64,000 nucleotides of DNA from Filobasidium wieringae. Lineage: Eukaryota; Basidiomycota; Tremellomycetes; Filobasidiales; Filobasidiaceae. The DNA is taken from NCBI GenBank assembly GCA_001600055.1, contig BCIV01000003.1:687162-751161 (forward strand). The letters run 5' to 3'. Shown here one piece after another: positions 43,701-55,520 of this stretch. The notes under the pieces were generated by a model. That model had not been told where the DNA came from. It searched no databases and saw only the letters and a list, made by a program, of their open reading frames with translations. Within the stretch, counting starts at the first letter, position 1. Each line of letters starts with the position of its first letter. A program made the position numbers and the translations under genes.

Positions 43701-44678
43701 GTATAGGTAGGGAAACGTTCGAGAAACAGTAAGACACGATGTAGAAGAGGGATCCCAGCTCGGTGTGGAATATGGTCTGCCGATGGATCCGGCAGTTTGG
43801 GAGGCGCCAGGATTGGTGCTGAAGAAGATGATAGCAAGATAGGAAACAGGGACAACAACTCGACTGATTCAGAGTTTAGAGAATTGTTGAAGCTTGTAGA
43901 TTGGAAATCGCCAGCAATGCTCCCTGTATTACTTCTGGACCGCTGAGTTAATTGAGTACCTCTAGTCCGTTTGAGTGCGATGGATCCAGGTTTTGTTTTC
44001 ACCGTCACTGGTTCCTCTTCCGAGTCCAAAGCATCAAAATCTGCTTCCAGACTCCCCTGTGCTTCGGCATCCCAGTCGTCTCGATCGTGTTGTAATCTCC
44101 TTTGTAGAACGGCATCCCAGATGATACTCATCAAGCTTCTCCAACTATACGTATCGAGACTTTCAAGGTGAGCAGGAAAGTTGAGGAGGGTTTTCAGAGC
44201 TTTGATATAGTCCATCGAGATGTGTTTCACAAATGCTCCATCGTGAATAATACTTTGCGTCAGGTGCGAGAATATGGCGTTGACAGGTTTGAGACTGAGG
44301 TAGGAGTGGGATACCTCAATCAACCACCTAACCTTGCCTGCAGCGACTTGCAGACGGTTTATAGCAGCTGAAGAACAAGCGAACAGGATTGATTCAAACC
44401 TAGAAATTGATGAATAACAGCGCCTATGTCATTCACTTACCAGCTGAGGTTTTGGTCTGCTTCAAGGCAGCCGTTCTTTCGGTCGCTACCAGTCCAAACA
44501 GGCATTGAAACACTTGCAACCAGCCTAGACCTGCGCCATCTTTTGATTGTTGGAGTTTTATACAGTTTCCAGGAACAGAGAATATGTCGGTTAAGAGCTC
44601 CAGGCCCTCTTGTCTCTCCTTGATACTGTTTGAGCCTATAGACGCCAAAGCGGACCTCAACGACGTGTCCCGAGGCAT
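34742..44678 (-). CDS. TEL1: Serine/threonine kinase TEL1 (ATM)
   Basis: Thirteen exons on the reverse strand: 44441-44678, 43184-44367, 43041-43115, 41546-42973, 38239-41484, 37576-38183, 37138-37522, 36005-37078, 35738-35949, 35350-35680, 35099-35289, 34822-35042 and 34742-34761. They total 9213 nt and 3070 aa with every phase matched. The N-terminus has a TAN motif (IGSNSIKERQEGLELL), which separates Tel1 from Mec1 and TOR. HEAT and FAT repeats follow. The PI3K-like domain has 'CVGSDGSLNREL', 'DDTRQDTIMEQLF', catalytic D2901 and N2906 in 'GDRHCSNIL', and D2920 of 'HIDFG'. The last 20 nt exon completes the FATC end 'IFIGWSPWL'. Tel1 senses double-strand breaks with MRN and maintains telomeres. 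The penultimate-but-two junction uses a GC-AG intron (35043-35098). Confidence 0.96.
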
Positions 44679-45040
44679 TTTGGTGTCGTTTTGAAAGCTC
44701 TAAGGCTCCTTTTTCCCGCAGCTATGTCTTTTGATCATCACCTGGAAGCCAGGATGTAGTTAGCGGCCGGATCTGTCGTGTCTTGAGCCTTGTTGAACTT
44801 TATCAACCTGAGGACCTGTTGAAGAGGTATTTGGAAGCTCGTATACGATGATCACTTACCAGAATGTCAGCTTCGCGTGCTCCAAATGTCAGGCTCGTCG
44901 ACATTTCGGCTGCCGAGAGCTGACGACTTCGAGATTTCGTTCAAGCTATCCTGCACTTCTGAAGGTTTGAGGCGATTGTGTTTGCTAATCACACAAACGA
45001 CACAGACTAGATTCGTGTCACCAGCTATCGGGCCTTGAAC
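44679..45040. promoter_or_regulatory. Divergent promoter between TEL1 and DIS3
   Basis: 362 bp between the two start codons. No clear TATA box or named site; short purine and pyrimidine runs only. Confidence 0.5.
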
Positions 45041-48000
45041 ATGTCGGCTACCTTCTCAATACCCAAGATTACGATCTTGAAACGGACAAGAGAGGATCTT
45101 GCTTTCGCTCAAAAGAAATTCCTCAAGAAGACTAAGAAGGGTCGGGTGGTTAAGAGTAAAGCTTCGTCCCTGCTGTATTGTCTCGATCCTTGCTTACTCT
45201 CTGCATTGTTGACAACCAGTCCTACGTGAGCGGTATCTGCGATCGGATATCCCATGTGGATACGAAGCATGTTCAGAATGTGCCGCTTATCCTGGTTACA
45301 AAGCGGTACTACCTTCCACTGGCGCTCAGGGTCATAGCAAGATCGCGGGCAAAGCTGGGCATTGGCTAGTGATAGACACCAACATTGTGCTGCACCAAGT
45401 GAGCTTCCATGTTTCGTTTTCCTCCTGAACTTGTCGTTGAGATGCTCCTTGTCTACCAGATCGATGTTCTGGAATCCTTACCCGCCGCCGTTCCTCTTAT
45501 CTTACCGTCTACAACACTCAGCGAAACTCGTCATCGATCTCTTCCTCTTTACAATCGATTACAATCGCTTCTTGCGGAGGAAGATAGAAAAGTTTGGATT
45601 TTCTGGAACGAAGAAAGAAGGGAGACTGCTACTAAAGTAGAACGATACCGGGCTGGAGAGGAATCCCAACCTGCAAGGATTGACGATGATGATGAAATGG
45701 AAGGGCCGGACGATGTTGCGCAAACCGAAGGTAGCGGAAAGACAGTGCGGGAGACGGTGAACGACCGTAACGATCGAGGTGAGCTGGAATTTAGGTCGCC
45801 ATCAACCTATATTGGAAATCCAACCAATTCAATTTCCAGCTATTCGATTGACCATCGATTTCTACCAAACTCATCTGAAATCCATCTCTCCTCCAAGGTC
45901 AACTTCGACTCATCCATCTTTGGTCCTCTTGTCCGATGATCGAGGGAACCGAGAAAAGGCTAAAGCGGCGGGACATCTCACCTTTTCTACCCGAGAATAC
46001 GTGGAAGGAATTGTCGATGAGCTGACCCGGGTTCGGCTTGGGGATTTGGTCGCTGTCAAATATGGTCCTGAGGGCGCGGAAGCGGCTTCGGGATCTGGCG
46101 CTAGCAAAAAGCTATACCCAGATGTGAGCCGCATGAGGGATTGAACCTTTTCCTCGACTGATCTGACCATATCTTCAGTACCTGCCTCAAGCCACTTTGC
46201 TGGCAGGTGTAAAGAGCGGAGCGTTCCACCAAGGTTACTTTAATGCTAATCCTTACAATTATCTGGAGGTAAGACGCTCCGTGTCATACTCGAATGAAGA
46301 GGAACGGGAATCTAATATATGGAGTCTATAGGGTACCGTCAATGGCAGCGCTTATGGGAAGAACATCTTGCTGGTAGGAAGGGAGAGCATGAATCGAGCA
46401 ATCGATGGGGATGTTGTCGTCGTAGAAATGCTTGCAGAGGCCGAGTGGAAGGCACCAGGACAGGAAGTCTTGGATCAAGATGGTGAGGTCAGAATCTGGG
46501 TCCAAGTCTTTCGTAACTGATTGTCGATGCTGCTTACAGAGGCATTGAAGAATGATGATGCAGACGACGAGGAGGGCGATGTGGTGGAAGGCGGCAAGAC
46601 AGAGGAACGTCTGACAGTTATCGAAGGCAACACTGCTACAGCCGCAGCCAAGGCAAATCCAGTCGAGAAACGACCTACTGGAAAGGTCGTAGGAATCATC
46701 AAGCGAAACTGGCGATCGTAAGTGTGGACATCTCAAACCAAGCGCGCAGTCCTGATGAAGCGAGCAACCCTACCTTTGAACAGATACGTATGCCATTTGG
46801 ATGCGGGGTCTCTGTCGAACAAAGATGCTACTTCTCTTGCTCAGCAGACTGTCTTCGCTACGCCTCTGGAGAGAAAACTGCCTCGAATTCGTTTTAGGAC
46901 GCGTCAAGCTCCCTCACTAGTCGACCAGAAGGTTCTGATCTCGATCGACGCATGGCCTGCGCATTCCCGTTATCCTGAAGGACACTTTGTTCGTGCTCTT
47001 GGTAAGGTCGAGAGTAAGGAAGCAGAGAAGGAGAGTCTATTGTTGGAATATGAGGTCCCGTACAGACCATTTGGACGAGCTATCCTCAACTGTCTTCCAG
47101 AAGAGGGTGAAAACTGGGTAGTTCCACCCAAGGAGGAGGGCAATCTGATTTGGCGAGACAGAGAGGATTTGAGGGATTTGTTGATCTGCAGTATCGACCC
47201 TGTAGGTTGTCAGGATATCGATGACGCTCTTCATGCTCGTCCTCTGCCGAACGGGAACATCGAAGCGGGAGTGCACATTGCGGATGTCTCTCACTTCGTT
47301 CATGCGGATAATCCTATGGATGCTGAAGCTGCATCGCGGGGTACTACGGTCTACTTGGTAGACGAGAGGATTGACATGTTACCCAGCTTGCTTGGAACCA
47401 ATCTATGCTCGTTAAGGCCTTTTGTTGAAAGGTTGGCGTTCTCTGCTATCTGGGAATTGACGCCTGACGGTGACATCGTCAGCGTACGATTCACCAAATC
47501 TGTCATTGCTTCCAAAGAAGCGTTCACGTACCAAGCGGCTCAGGATCGTAAAGACGACAAATCGCAGAGCGACCCTTTGACGCAGGGAATTCGACTCCTG
47601 AACAAATTAGCTATTGCTCTGAAAGCCAAGCGTATCGCCGCAGGAGCGCTATCTCTCTCTTCGCCTGAATTAAAGATTCATCTCAATTCGAACGAAGGAG
47701 CTCCTGAACCAATTGATGTCGAGCAAAAGGCTATGTTGGAGACGAATAGTCTAGTCGAAGAATTCATGTTACTCGCCAACATCAGCGTAGCAAAAAGGAT
47801 TCAAGAGGCATATCCGCAAACGGCTGTACTGAGACGACACATGCCTCCACCGCAGACCAATTTCGAGACACTACAGGACCTCTTGGCTAAGCGTAAGGGT
47901 ATGACTCTTGACGTATCGTCCTCAAAAGCCCTTGCCAATTCACTCGACGCATGTGTGGATCCCAGTCATCCTGAATTCAACACTTTGGTCAGGATTATGG

Positions 48001-48746
48001 CGACTCGATGTATGTTGGCAGCAGAGTATTTCTGCTCGGGAAGCGTTTCGAAGGACACGTTTGGACATTATGGTCTGGCTACGCCTATCTACACTCATTT
48101 CACTGTAAGTTTCGAGCACGATTCCGTTCCGAGACTGGCTATTGATGCTTCAGCATTTGGGACAGTCGCCTATCCGTCGTTACGCCGATGTGTTGGCTCA
48201 CCGACAGTTAGCTGCCGCTATCGGATACACCACCTTGCATCCTTCTCTGTTGTCGAAGAATTATGTGGACCGAGCGATGACCGTGATCAACCGAAGACAC
48301 AGGTTGGCACAAATGGCAGGTCGGGCCAGTGTCGAGTTTTACGTTGGACTGGCACTGAAGGCTCGAGGGAAGAGAGCAGGCAGAGAGGATGGGGGAGTGA
48401 CGCGAGAAGACGCTTTCGTCATTAGGGTGTTCAAGAACGGGTTGGCCGTGTTTGTGCCAAAGTGAGTAACGTGTCCTCAAACGACGCAATCGTGGGAATT
48501 ATCGCTGACACGTCTGCCCCTTATCAAAGGCTTGGTTTGGAAGGACTGGTGACGTTCAGCAAAGATAGCCATGCATACGACGCGGAGCAGTATCAGTTGA
48601 CGGTACCGACGCCCAAGGGAGGGAAGGTGGACATTTCCGTGTTTGATACGGTTGTGGTAGATATCTCTTTAGAAAAGGACAAGCAGACGCAGCGATCAAA
48701 GGTCAAAATGACCATGGTCAGTCCAGCTAACTCTGAAGACTTGTAG
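45041..48746 (+). CDS. DIS3: Exosome catalytic subunit DIS3/RRP44
   Basis: Ten exons: 45041-45155, 45220-45398, 45460-45778, 45840-46123, 46179-46268, 46332-46482, 46540-46717, 46784-48104, 48166-48461 and 48530-48746, 1049 aa. It is the 3'-5' exonuclease and endonuclease of the RNA exosome. The CR3 zinc-like motif is '[16 protein letters not shown]'. The PIN endonuclease has D91 in '[11 protein letters not shown]' and the acidic pair in '[10 protein letters not shown]'. Two cold-shock domains follow, then the RNB exonuclease with its four Asp residues D577, D583, D585 and D586 in '[13 protein letters not shown]', and '[14 protein letters not shown]' near the RNB end. An S1 domain closes the protein. 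All catalytic residues I can check are present, so both activities should be intact. Confidence 0.97.
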
Positions 48747-49686
48747 TCGGTCAATGTGATCGCAATGTATCATTTCAAGAATTTCAAGAACGGCATGTGT
48801 TCGTTCGTTCATTCATCTCGGGCCGGTACTTCCGTGCTGGAGCTTACTGCCCCAGGTACGATCGGCTAGCCTGGGTCTCCACGCGCGTTTGTCAAGCAAG
48901 CCGCTGCGTCCGTCTGGTTGGCGGCGATCAGCGAAAAGTTCAAGTGCGGGTTCGCGAGGGCGACAGTGAGCCAAGCGGGGCTCTGGAGGGTCTCCCCAGT
49001 GGAGCCTAGAACAGAAAAAGGAGGAGATCGGTGGCAGCATACTACTGCCGGTTTCACGTACGGAGTTATTTCGGCTATTGTCAGATTTCGTCCAACAACC
49101 TGATCCCACAGTGGTCCGACCTATCCGCTTGCCGCTCATGCCGCTCAGGTGGGAAGCAAAGTCTTGGACGGTATATTGATCATGTCTGTCTGTCCCGCTT
49201 TTGCAGCTCCAATCAATTGTAGCTCAACGTCACAACGTCATTTCTCCCTGCACTATTCTTGAGCCTGTGAGATTGATCGATACCTTGCTCCATCCGTTCC
49301 GATAATTTCGCCGACACATGTGTTGAGAGGACGCAAGCTTCCGGCGGAATTCGAGCTTTATACCGAGAGATTCCTCTTCTTGTTTGTCATTCATTTCCCG
49401 CACGAGCATATCGGGACAATATCTCAAATCGGTCAGACCTACATCGCCAACACTAGGATAGTCGCGATAGTCGACAGCTGCACGACTACTACATTCCGAT
49501 CACAGAGGCATCACCACAACTGTTACAGTCCTTACTCGGAGACGGAACGGCCACCGAAGTCGTGCGCAAGTGAAACAGATCAATCAGAAAAAACACCATC
49601 AGCCCCTTGCCGATCATTTCAAAGGAGCTCGGTCGACCAATCTCGCGAGACAATAGAATCAGCAGGACCTCGCTCGGATCCGCACA
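48747..49686. other. Intergenic between DIS3 and the C6 regulator
   Basis: About 940 bp. No protein frame is convincing. The first half contains a GC-rich block with nested inverted repeats, listed separately as a possible RNA gene. The second half (49200-49680) is ordinary and likely the promoter and leader of the zinc-cluster gene. Confidence 0.5.
48826..49165. ncRNA. Candidate structured non-coding RNA (unidentified)
   Basis: This block is clearly richer in G and C than its surroundings and contains nested complementary segments. CCCAGG/CCTGGG (48852-48873) is enclosed by GGAG/CTCC and CGTG/CACG. GGCTC/GAGCC (about 48979-49005) encloses GGAG/CTCC. GGCAG/CTGCC flanks CATACTA (about 49033-49049), and there is a possible long-range CCTG/CAGG pair near 49099 and 49146. 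This is what a 250-350 nt structural RNA such as RNase P, MRP or SRP RNA would look like. 'GAACAGA' at about 49008 and 'GAAAAGTTC' at 48933 faintly recall RNase P conserved regions, but the spacing is wrong and I cannot identify the class or even the strand. It may be nothing more than GC-rich spacer. Confidence 0.22.
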
Positions 49687-52600
49687 ATGTCTTCTGATCG
49701 ACCAAACTCATCAAGTTTCCCTGTCCCGCCCGTGGAGTCCAGCACAGGCGTAAGCGGGGATCCATATATGAACAACAAGCAGGATGAGCAGGTCTCAGGT
49801 GATCGAGGTTATGACGAACGCCACGAAGGTCCTACATTGTATATTCAGGATAACTACCAAAACTACCAAACGGATCAGTCGATTTCAGGTCAGTTCGATT
49901 GTGATATTGTGATGATACTCGCCAAGATCGACGTTTGGACGTTTCAGATACGAACCCGAGCTGACCTCATCCTTCCTTTGTGTCTTTGCATTGCCATCCC
50001 ATGTCTCTGCTCGTCGTACCGCCGGAAATCTCATCTGTGCACGGGGTCATGGCGCATGACGATCATCCCTTCTATCCTCTCACTTTCGTCACCGTGCCGC
50101 AGATAACGACGGTCACGCTCAGCACGATCGGAGACCAAGCCACGTTTCAGGAGTTTCAGGGGAATCCAACGATCAGGTCGAACGTTCGGTCGCTATAGTC
50201 ACAGAAGGTTGGTCCATGATTTCCCCTCTTTTTCATCAACGATTGGTCCTTTTGTTGTTTCGGATCCTATGCTGGCTGGATAAAGAGAAGATCTGAATCT
50301 GGCAACGGATGAGATCCGCTCTGTCCTCATATTCTTTCCCATTCCCTTTCTCCTTTTTCGCTTACTGCGATAACGCTTCAACCTCGGACTGCCTCGCTGC
50401 CAGCGCATGGTAAAAGAATGCCTATGGCTCAGACAATAGAAGAACAACCAGGCGTCAAGCGAAACGATCGATCAATAGTCGTGTCAGCTGTGCCAGCCCG
50501 AAAAGCGAAATGATCAGGGCTGACTTGGTTTGATTTCGGGTTGCTTCGCCATCATTGTTGCCTCGTTTTTTCCCAATCGATATAGATCTGAGCGAACGGG
50601 AGATCGAGTCCAATCAGCTACACCGACGGTATTCGATTGCCCATCAATCACACCTGGATTCCTCAAACTTGTTGCCACCTGCTGGACCACCTTCGAGCTT
50701 GGTATTCGGAGAATCACCTCCTCTTCCTGTCGCTTCGACGTCTTCCTCAGTTTCCTCGCCATCATCAATCGATCGGCGCAAGTCCTCAGCTGGTCAAGCT
50801 CTGCACAGGGCGCCATCTGCCATCAACGTTGAAAACTTGCAATACCGCCACAGTGGCTTTCCAGAAGATACAAGAAGAGTAGACACATCTAGACCTCCAA
50901 CGCATCCGCTACAGTGGGATCATTATAGCCTATCCTCCAACAACACCGTCAATAGCAATAGAGACATGACTGGGATAGTAGCGAAGCCTCCTCTTCACTG
51001 GAGTGCTTCTGAGCCTATCCGTACCGTCCAAAGCTTTGCGACACGTATTGCGGACAAGCTGAACCCATCGAATGAGAAATCGCCTCAACAACATCCTCAC
51101 TTAGAACTCACCACTAAAGGAAGGAAACGAAAGAGGTTGGCAAAGGCATGTTCAGCATGTCATAAGAACAAGCGAAGATGTGACGGGTTCGCACCCTGCA
51201 GCAATTGGTCAGTTAATTCCGAATCCCATAGCGATATGACTTTCAGCTCACGTGTAATTGCCTCCGTTCTTGTTTATTAGCGAGTTCTCTTCCCGAACGT
51301 GCGTCTATATCAACGCTGCAGGAGAAGCCATACCGCCTCCCCGTACGAGGGACGATTCCATCAAAGAATCACCCGAAGATATCCCCGTCAAGATAGCACT
51401 TGAGGGAAAGCCTTACGATTATGGATTTGGAGAACGACCGTCGGTCGATTTAAGCTGGGCAAGAGAGCGGGCTCATCAGCGGGAGTACGACCTACTCTAC
51501 AAGAGCAAGCAAGTTTCCGAACAAGAAGCCATCCAAGCCAAATCCATCTGGCTAGATGCACGGGAGAGGGAATGGCAACAAGCGAGGGTCGAGACCGCAA
51601 TGGATGCTCCGAGAAAAACTTCGTGGTCGAAGAATGGGCTTGGTATCGACTTGACTGGGGATGGCAGTAGAGTCAGAACCGCTGCGACCTCTTCTCATTC
51701 ATACTCGGCTGGAGGAAGCCAAGCTCCGATCTCAGGGCCGGCCTCTTCCTTGTTGAGCGGCGGCGGAGCATCGGATGGTGGGCCGAGCGGACTTCCGAAC
51801 GGGTACAGACGAGACAGAGACAGTCAAGACCGTGAGAGAAGAGAACGTGACGAGGCTTGGTATTCTTCCGTGGTTGACAGGGTCGATGCGGATGACATCC
51901 TTATCGAGGAACTGTGCCATCAATTCTTCGCTAGGATGCATCCTTATCAACTCATGTTCCACCTTCCCACCTTTACCTATCGACGATATCTCAACCAGAT
52001 CCCTCCCGCTCTCTTGCACATCATCTATGCATTTGCGTCTCGGTTCACGGATCATCGGGTCTTCGTTCCTCCTTCAGCTATGGAATCTGATGGAAGGTAC
52101 CCTGCTTTTGCGCGAGGAGAAGTCCTGGCGGCGAGAGCTCGGCACGAGACCGATGCGTGGTTGAGAGCTAGCGGTATTGCTAAAGGGGACAGCGCTATGG
52201 AAGGCATTCTGAAGAGAAGAAGTGATCCGTTTTTCAGAGTATCATGGGACGATACCGAAATGATCCAGGCGATATGCCTGATTGGCTACTACGAGCAGTG
52301 TATGGGCAGATCAAGCCGAGCTGGCCAGTATTTCGGTAAGTATCAAATTTGTCTCTGGATTAGCATCACGGCGGTTGACATCATTCCAACACAGACATTT
52401 CCATAGAGCTTCTCAGAGTCAATTCTGGTGCTCCTCAGAACGTTTTGTCTCACGAAGACGTTGCGACTGTGGCGAGGAGGAGCATTACCTTGACTGAATG
52501 TCGTACCCGAACCATGTGGATGCTATATCTAGCAGATGTCTCCGCATCTACCAATGGACGACCTCGGCGTCTGAAAGACTCAGACCTTGCTGAGACCTTG

Positions 52601-54005
52601 CTACCTGGCAATGAAGCGGCCTGGAATCGAGCTGGAGGATACAACACAAACAGGCCGCGTGCCCCGTTCCGCTTGATTTCTGGAGATATCGAAGCGTATG
52701 ATGTTGGAGAATTTGGTCATGTCATCCGAATAGTCAGTTAGATCTTATTCAACGGAGAACATTTCATACTGACCTCACCGCGTTTCCCCAGCTATCTGTA
52801 TTCTCCAGCATCATGGAGCTCTCTAACAGGGGACTTTCCCATTCGCCCTCCGACTTAACGCCACAACAGCTGGAGGACGCTTTGAGGGCAAGTCTATAAC
52901 CAATCATTCCAGCAGTTGATTTCATATAGCTAAGCCTCCTGTTACATAGTCATGGGCTATGTCCCTGCCACCACATCTGATGTTCAATGAAAACAACTTT
53001 GTTGCAAGTTTGAACAAGTTGGCCTCGCCTGTAGCGTTCCTTTCTGCGTCCGGCTTTTGCTTCGCTCTTTCCCACTCTCTGGCGGAATCCAGTCAGTTCT
53101 ACTTGCAATCTGCTGCAGCTCTGTCAGGCGAAGTCGATGCTGCCCAGACCGCAATCAAGCAATCTCTGGCAGTGGACAACCTGGCGGTGATTTTGGACAC
53201 GATTGGTGATATCGGTCGTCATTCTCCACAAAGTAAGTAATCGAGTTGTTTCGATCATGGAAAGGTGCAAAAAGCTGATAATCATATGCAACTAGTGTTT
53301 TTCCCTCTTCATATCGTCTCCAACTGGATTGCGCACACTTCTGCTTCGCTGCCACCAGGCAGAAGCCCTTCGGCTGCCTCTCAACGAACCGAGACTAAAC
53401 TGAACCAATGGTGGCAAGATTTGGGAGCTGTGTGGGGTGTAGAACGCCGAGCTGCCCCGCGCCTTTCCCACAGTGAGGCAGCTCCACCACGTCAGATCCC
53501 TGGATCTTCATCTAGTGGACCTCGAACCCAAATGTTGCCTCCGATAAGCACTCGCGCAGCCGGTCCTACTGGAGGCACCTTCTCTCCAGGATTACAAGGC
53601 ACGTCATCCGTTACTTTGCCTCCTCTTCGCAAGGAATCGCAGATGGAGCCAGATCGGATACCTACAATCACACCTAGAAGACTCACGGATCTTTTACATA
53701 CTCGTTTGTCCCCAACATCGAAAACGGATGGACTACCCGCTATTAGTACAGCACGCTCCTGGCTGGAAGGGTCTAGAGTCAGAAGTCCCCAACCACCCGT
53801 TGCCAGCGCAAAGTCGCCTCGACCCGCCTCTGACATGGATGACGCTGCGAACGACAGTTCGCAGCGAGAACACAAGAAGCCTAGGCTATCAGCAGAGCAG
53901 CCTGATCGGCGAGATCCCGATTCACCCGAACAGGAGGCTCAGAATACTTCGCAGATCAGTGGATTGCAAGCTCTAGTGACGGCCGCGGAAGAGAAGAGCC
54001 GATGA
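49687..54005 (+). CDS. Zn2Cys6 fungal-specific transcription factor
   Basis: Model of eight exons: 49687-49888, 50103-50207, 50586-51207, 51281-52335, 52395-52732, 52792-52887, 52950-53232 and 53296-54005, 1136 aa. The binuclear zinc cluster is complete: C291, C294, C301, C307, C310 and C317 with spacing CX2CX6CX5CX2CX6C (CSACHKNKRRCDG...), rebuilt across the intron at 51208. A basic stretch 'KGRKRKRLAK' precedes it. The middle holds the fungal-specific TF homology domain: 'LIEELCHQFFARMHPYQLMFH', 'LLHIIYAFASRF', then 'AICLIGYYEQCMGRSSRAG' and 'RTRTMWMLYLADVSASTNGRP'. The tail is low complexity with an acidic end. The target pathway cannot be told. The 5' exons are less certain: introns 1 and 2 are 214 and 378 nt, much longer than usual. 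The donor at 52888 is GC. Confidence 0.85.
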
Positions 54006-54581
54006 CAATGAAGGTGACCAGCAGGATTTCGATGTATCCCTTTAATAAACGCCCTTAAATATAATCAGTCATACCCCTTCTTCGACGGTTATCTGTTGTA
54101 AGACCAATCGTATCTTTCATTCCCGCATCAGTGCTTTTAAACTGGTTGGAAATCTACTGTCCAGCCGTTAAATTTGACTCCTGTTATTTGGACATCCTGA
54201 CACTTGTGACAATCATTTGAACTAGGCGGTGTGTTACCGTACGCAGCCTGTGACAGATCAGCTACATCGAATGCCTGCCTTGCCTGTCAATATCAGTTCC
54301 GCCGCTGGATAAAATAGTATGACAAAACTCCAGCGTAAACGAATGGGCGACCAAATCCGTGTCTCGTCGCTGAAGAGATGCCGTAGGAGGTGTGTTGTGG
54401 CTTGAACGACTATTGCCCAGTGCCAGCACATTTAGATAAGGTATATCTAAATTCTGATCTAGTAGTGTCATTCAAAGGTATACAACAGCGACCAAATGCT
54501 CGAGCATCAATACGCTTCCAGATGTAACAGCTATGTGCTTCGCACTGTACTTCTTAAGTGAGATCAAAGCTGATGAGACGT
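54006..54581. other. Intergenic between convergent C6 regulator and V-ATPase G genes
   Basis: About 575 bp, AT-richer, containing both 3' ends. Only short featureless frames are present. Confidence 0.5.
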
Positions 54582-55235
54582 CTAAGCTTCAACCTTCTTC
54601 AAGTTCTTGTGCAGCTCGGGATGGTTCTCGATGACACGTTCCAAGATCTTGTCCACCACGGCAGAACGGTTCTTCTGAACGTCCGATTTGAGGGTCGATA
54701 ATTGCTCTTCTGTATCCTTATCGATGGAAGCCTGAGAATCGTTGGTCTGGGATTTGTGCTATCAAACAAATGAATCATCCATACTCAGTTATCAATTAAA
54801 AAGCGGATATCACAAAACCGCTCACATCAGATTCGAAGGTGTTGTATTCCTTGTCCTTCTGCGCTCGGTAAGCTTCGATCTCCTTTGCCGCCTCAGCTCG
54901 GGCATCCTTCAGCTTCTGTACTCGGTCTGCAAGGTGATAGCGTCGTGAACGAGGTAGATTGAGGTAGAATGGCATGATTAGATTAGACGTTCACATGATT
55001 CAATGTAGCACGACAGATGGAAGACGGAGACAAACCTCAGTCGAAATTATAAAAGCCATATGTTACTTTGGATTACTCACATGAACGAGCCTTCTGAACC
55101 ACCTTGGCAGCCTCCTTCTCTGCTTCCAAAAGAGTCTGAATTCCCTGAGACGAAGTCTATCCCACACAGCCGCATGACATCGTAAGCCGCCTTAGATCGC
55201 CGTGAACGCATGACTATGAGTAGACCTCTCACCAT
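54582..55235 (-). CDS. VMA10: V-type ATPase subunit G
   Basis: Four exons on the reverse strand: 55233-55235, 55081-55156, 54826-54926 and 54582-54758, 118 aa, matching the usual 114-118. Subunit G is part of the peripheral stalk that holds the V1 sector to the membrane sector while the pump acidifies the vacuole and Golgi. Seen: 'GIQTLLEAEKEAAKVV' at the start and 'YRVQKLKDARAEAAKEIE' across the second intron; these are the invariant N-terminal helices. A long coiled coil and the end 'IENHPELHKNLKKVEA' complete it. The first exon is just the ATG, followed at once by GTGAGAGG; the reading after the 76 nt intron begins TSSQGIQT. Without this exon no upstream ATG is in frame, because TAG precedes the second exon. 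Confidence 0.92.
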
Positions 55236-55520
55236 TTTTATTGTCCTAATCAGGATGTACTTACGACAAAGTGAGTTGCGTGATACTGATGTGATCAAAG
55301 GTTCATCACCCTGATTGTAGTAGTGTACAGGCTCAGAGTGATCCTCGTCATACCGAACACTCGGAGCGCACCGCGGAACGCGAGCGATGCCTCATGCATA
55401 TCGCGAACATCTATATAGCTACAGTAATAGTACCCCTTCACTTCGACAACTTGTGGACTGTAGCCCTTTCGAAGCGCAGAGAGTATCCATGACATAGCTT
55501 ACCTCTGATGACTTAATAGC
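55236..55520. promoter_or_regulatory. Divergent promoter between VMA10 and PTA1
   Basis: 285 bp between the two start codons. A GTAAGT-to-TAG pair at about 55240-55262 on the reverse strand is too short to be an intron in the VMA10 leader. No TATA box assigned. Confidence 0.5.

Noticed and set aside
45362..45640. 92-codon plus-strand frame inside DIS3
   Set aside because: Out of phase with the PIN-domain exons that carry the catalytic residues; shadow frame.
48826..49165. Identification of the GC-rich block as RNase P RNA
   Set aside because: Words resembling conserved regions I and V are only about 75 nt apart and the flanking stem is not evident; kept only as an unidentified candidate.
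49980..50198. Possible extra exon of the zinc-cluster gene
   Set aside because: Its frame does not join in phase to either neighbour; the shorter exon 50103-50207 does and reads better.
50441..50516. Possible exon 'EEQPGVKRNDRSIV' between exons 2 and 3 of the zinc-cluster gene
   Set aside because: The acceptor fits, but no donor gives the phase needed for the next exon.
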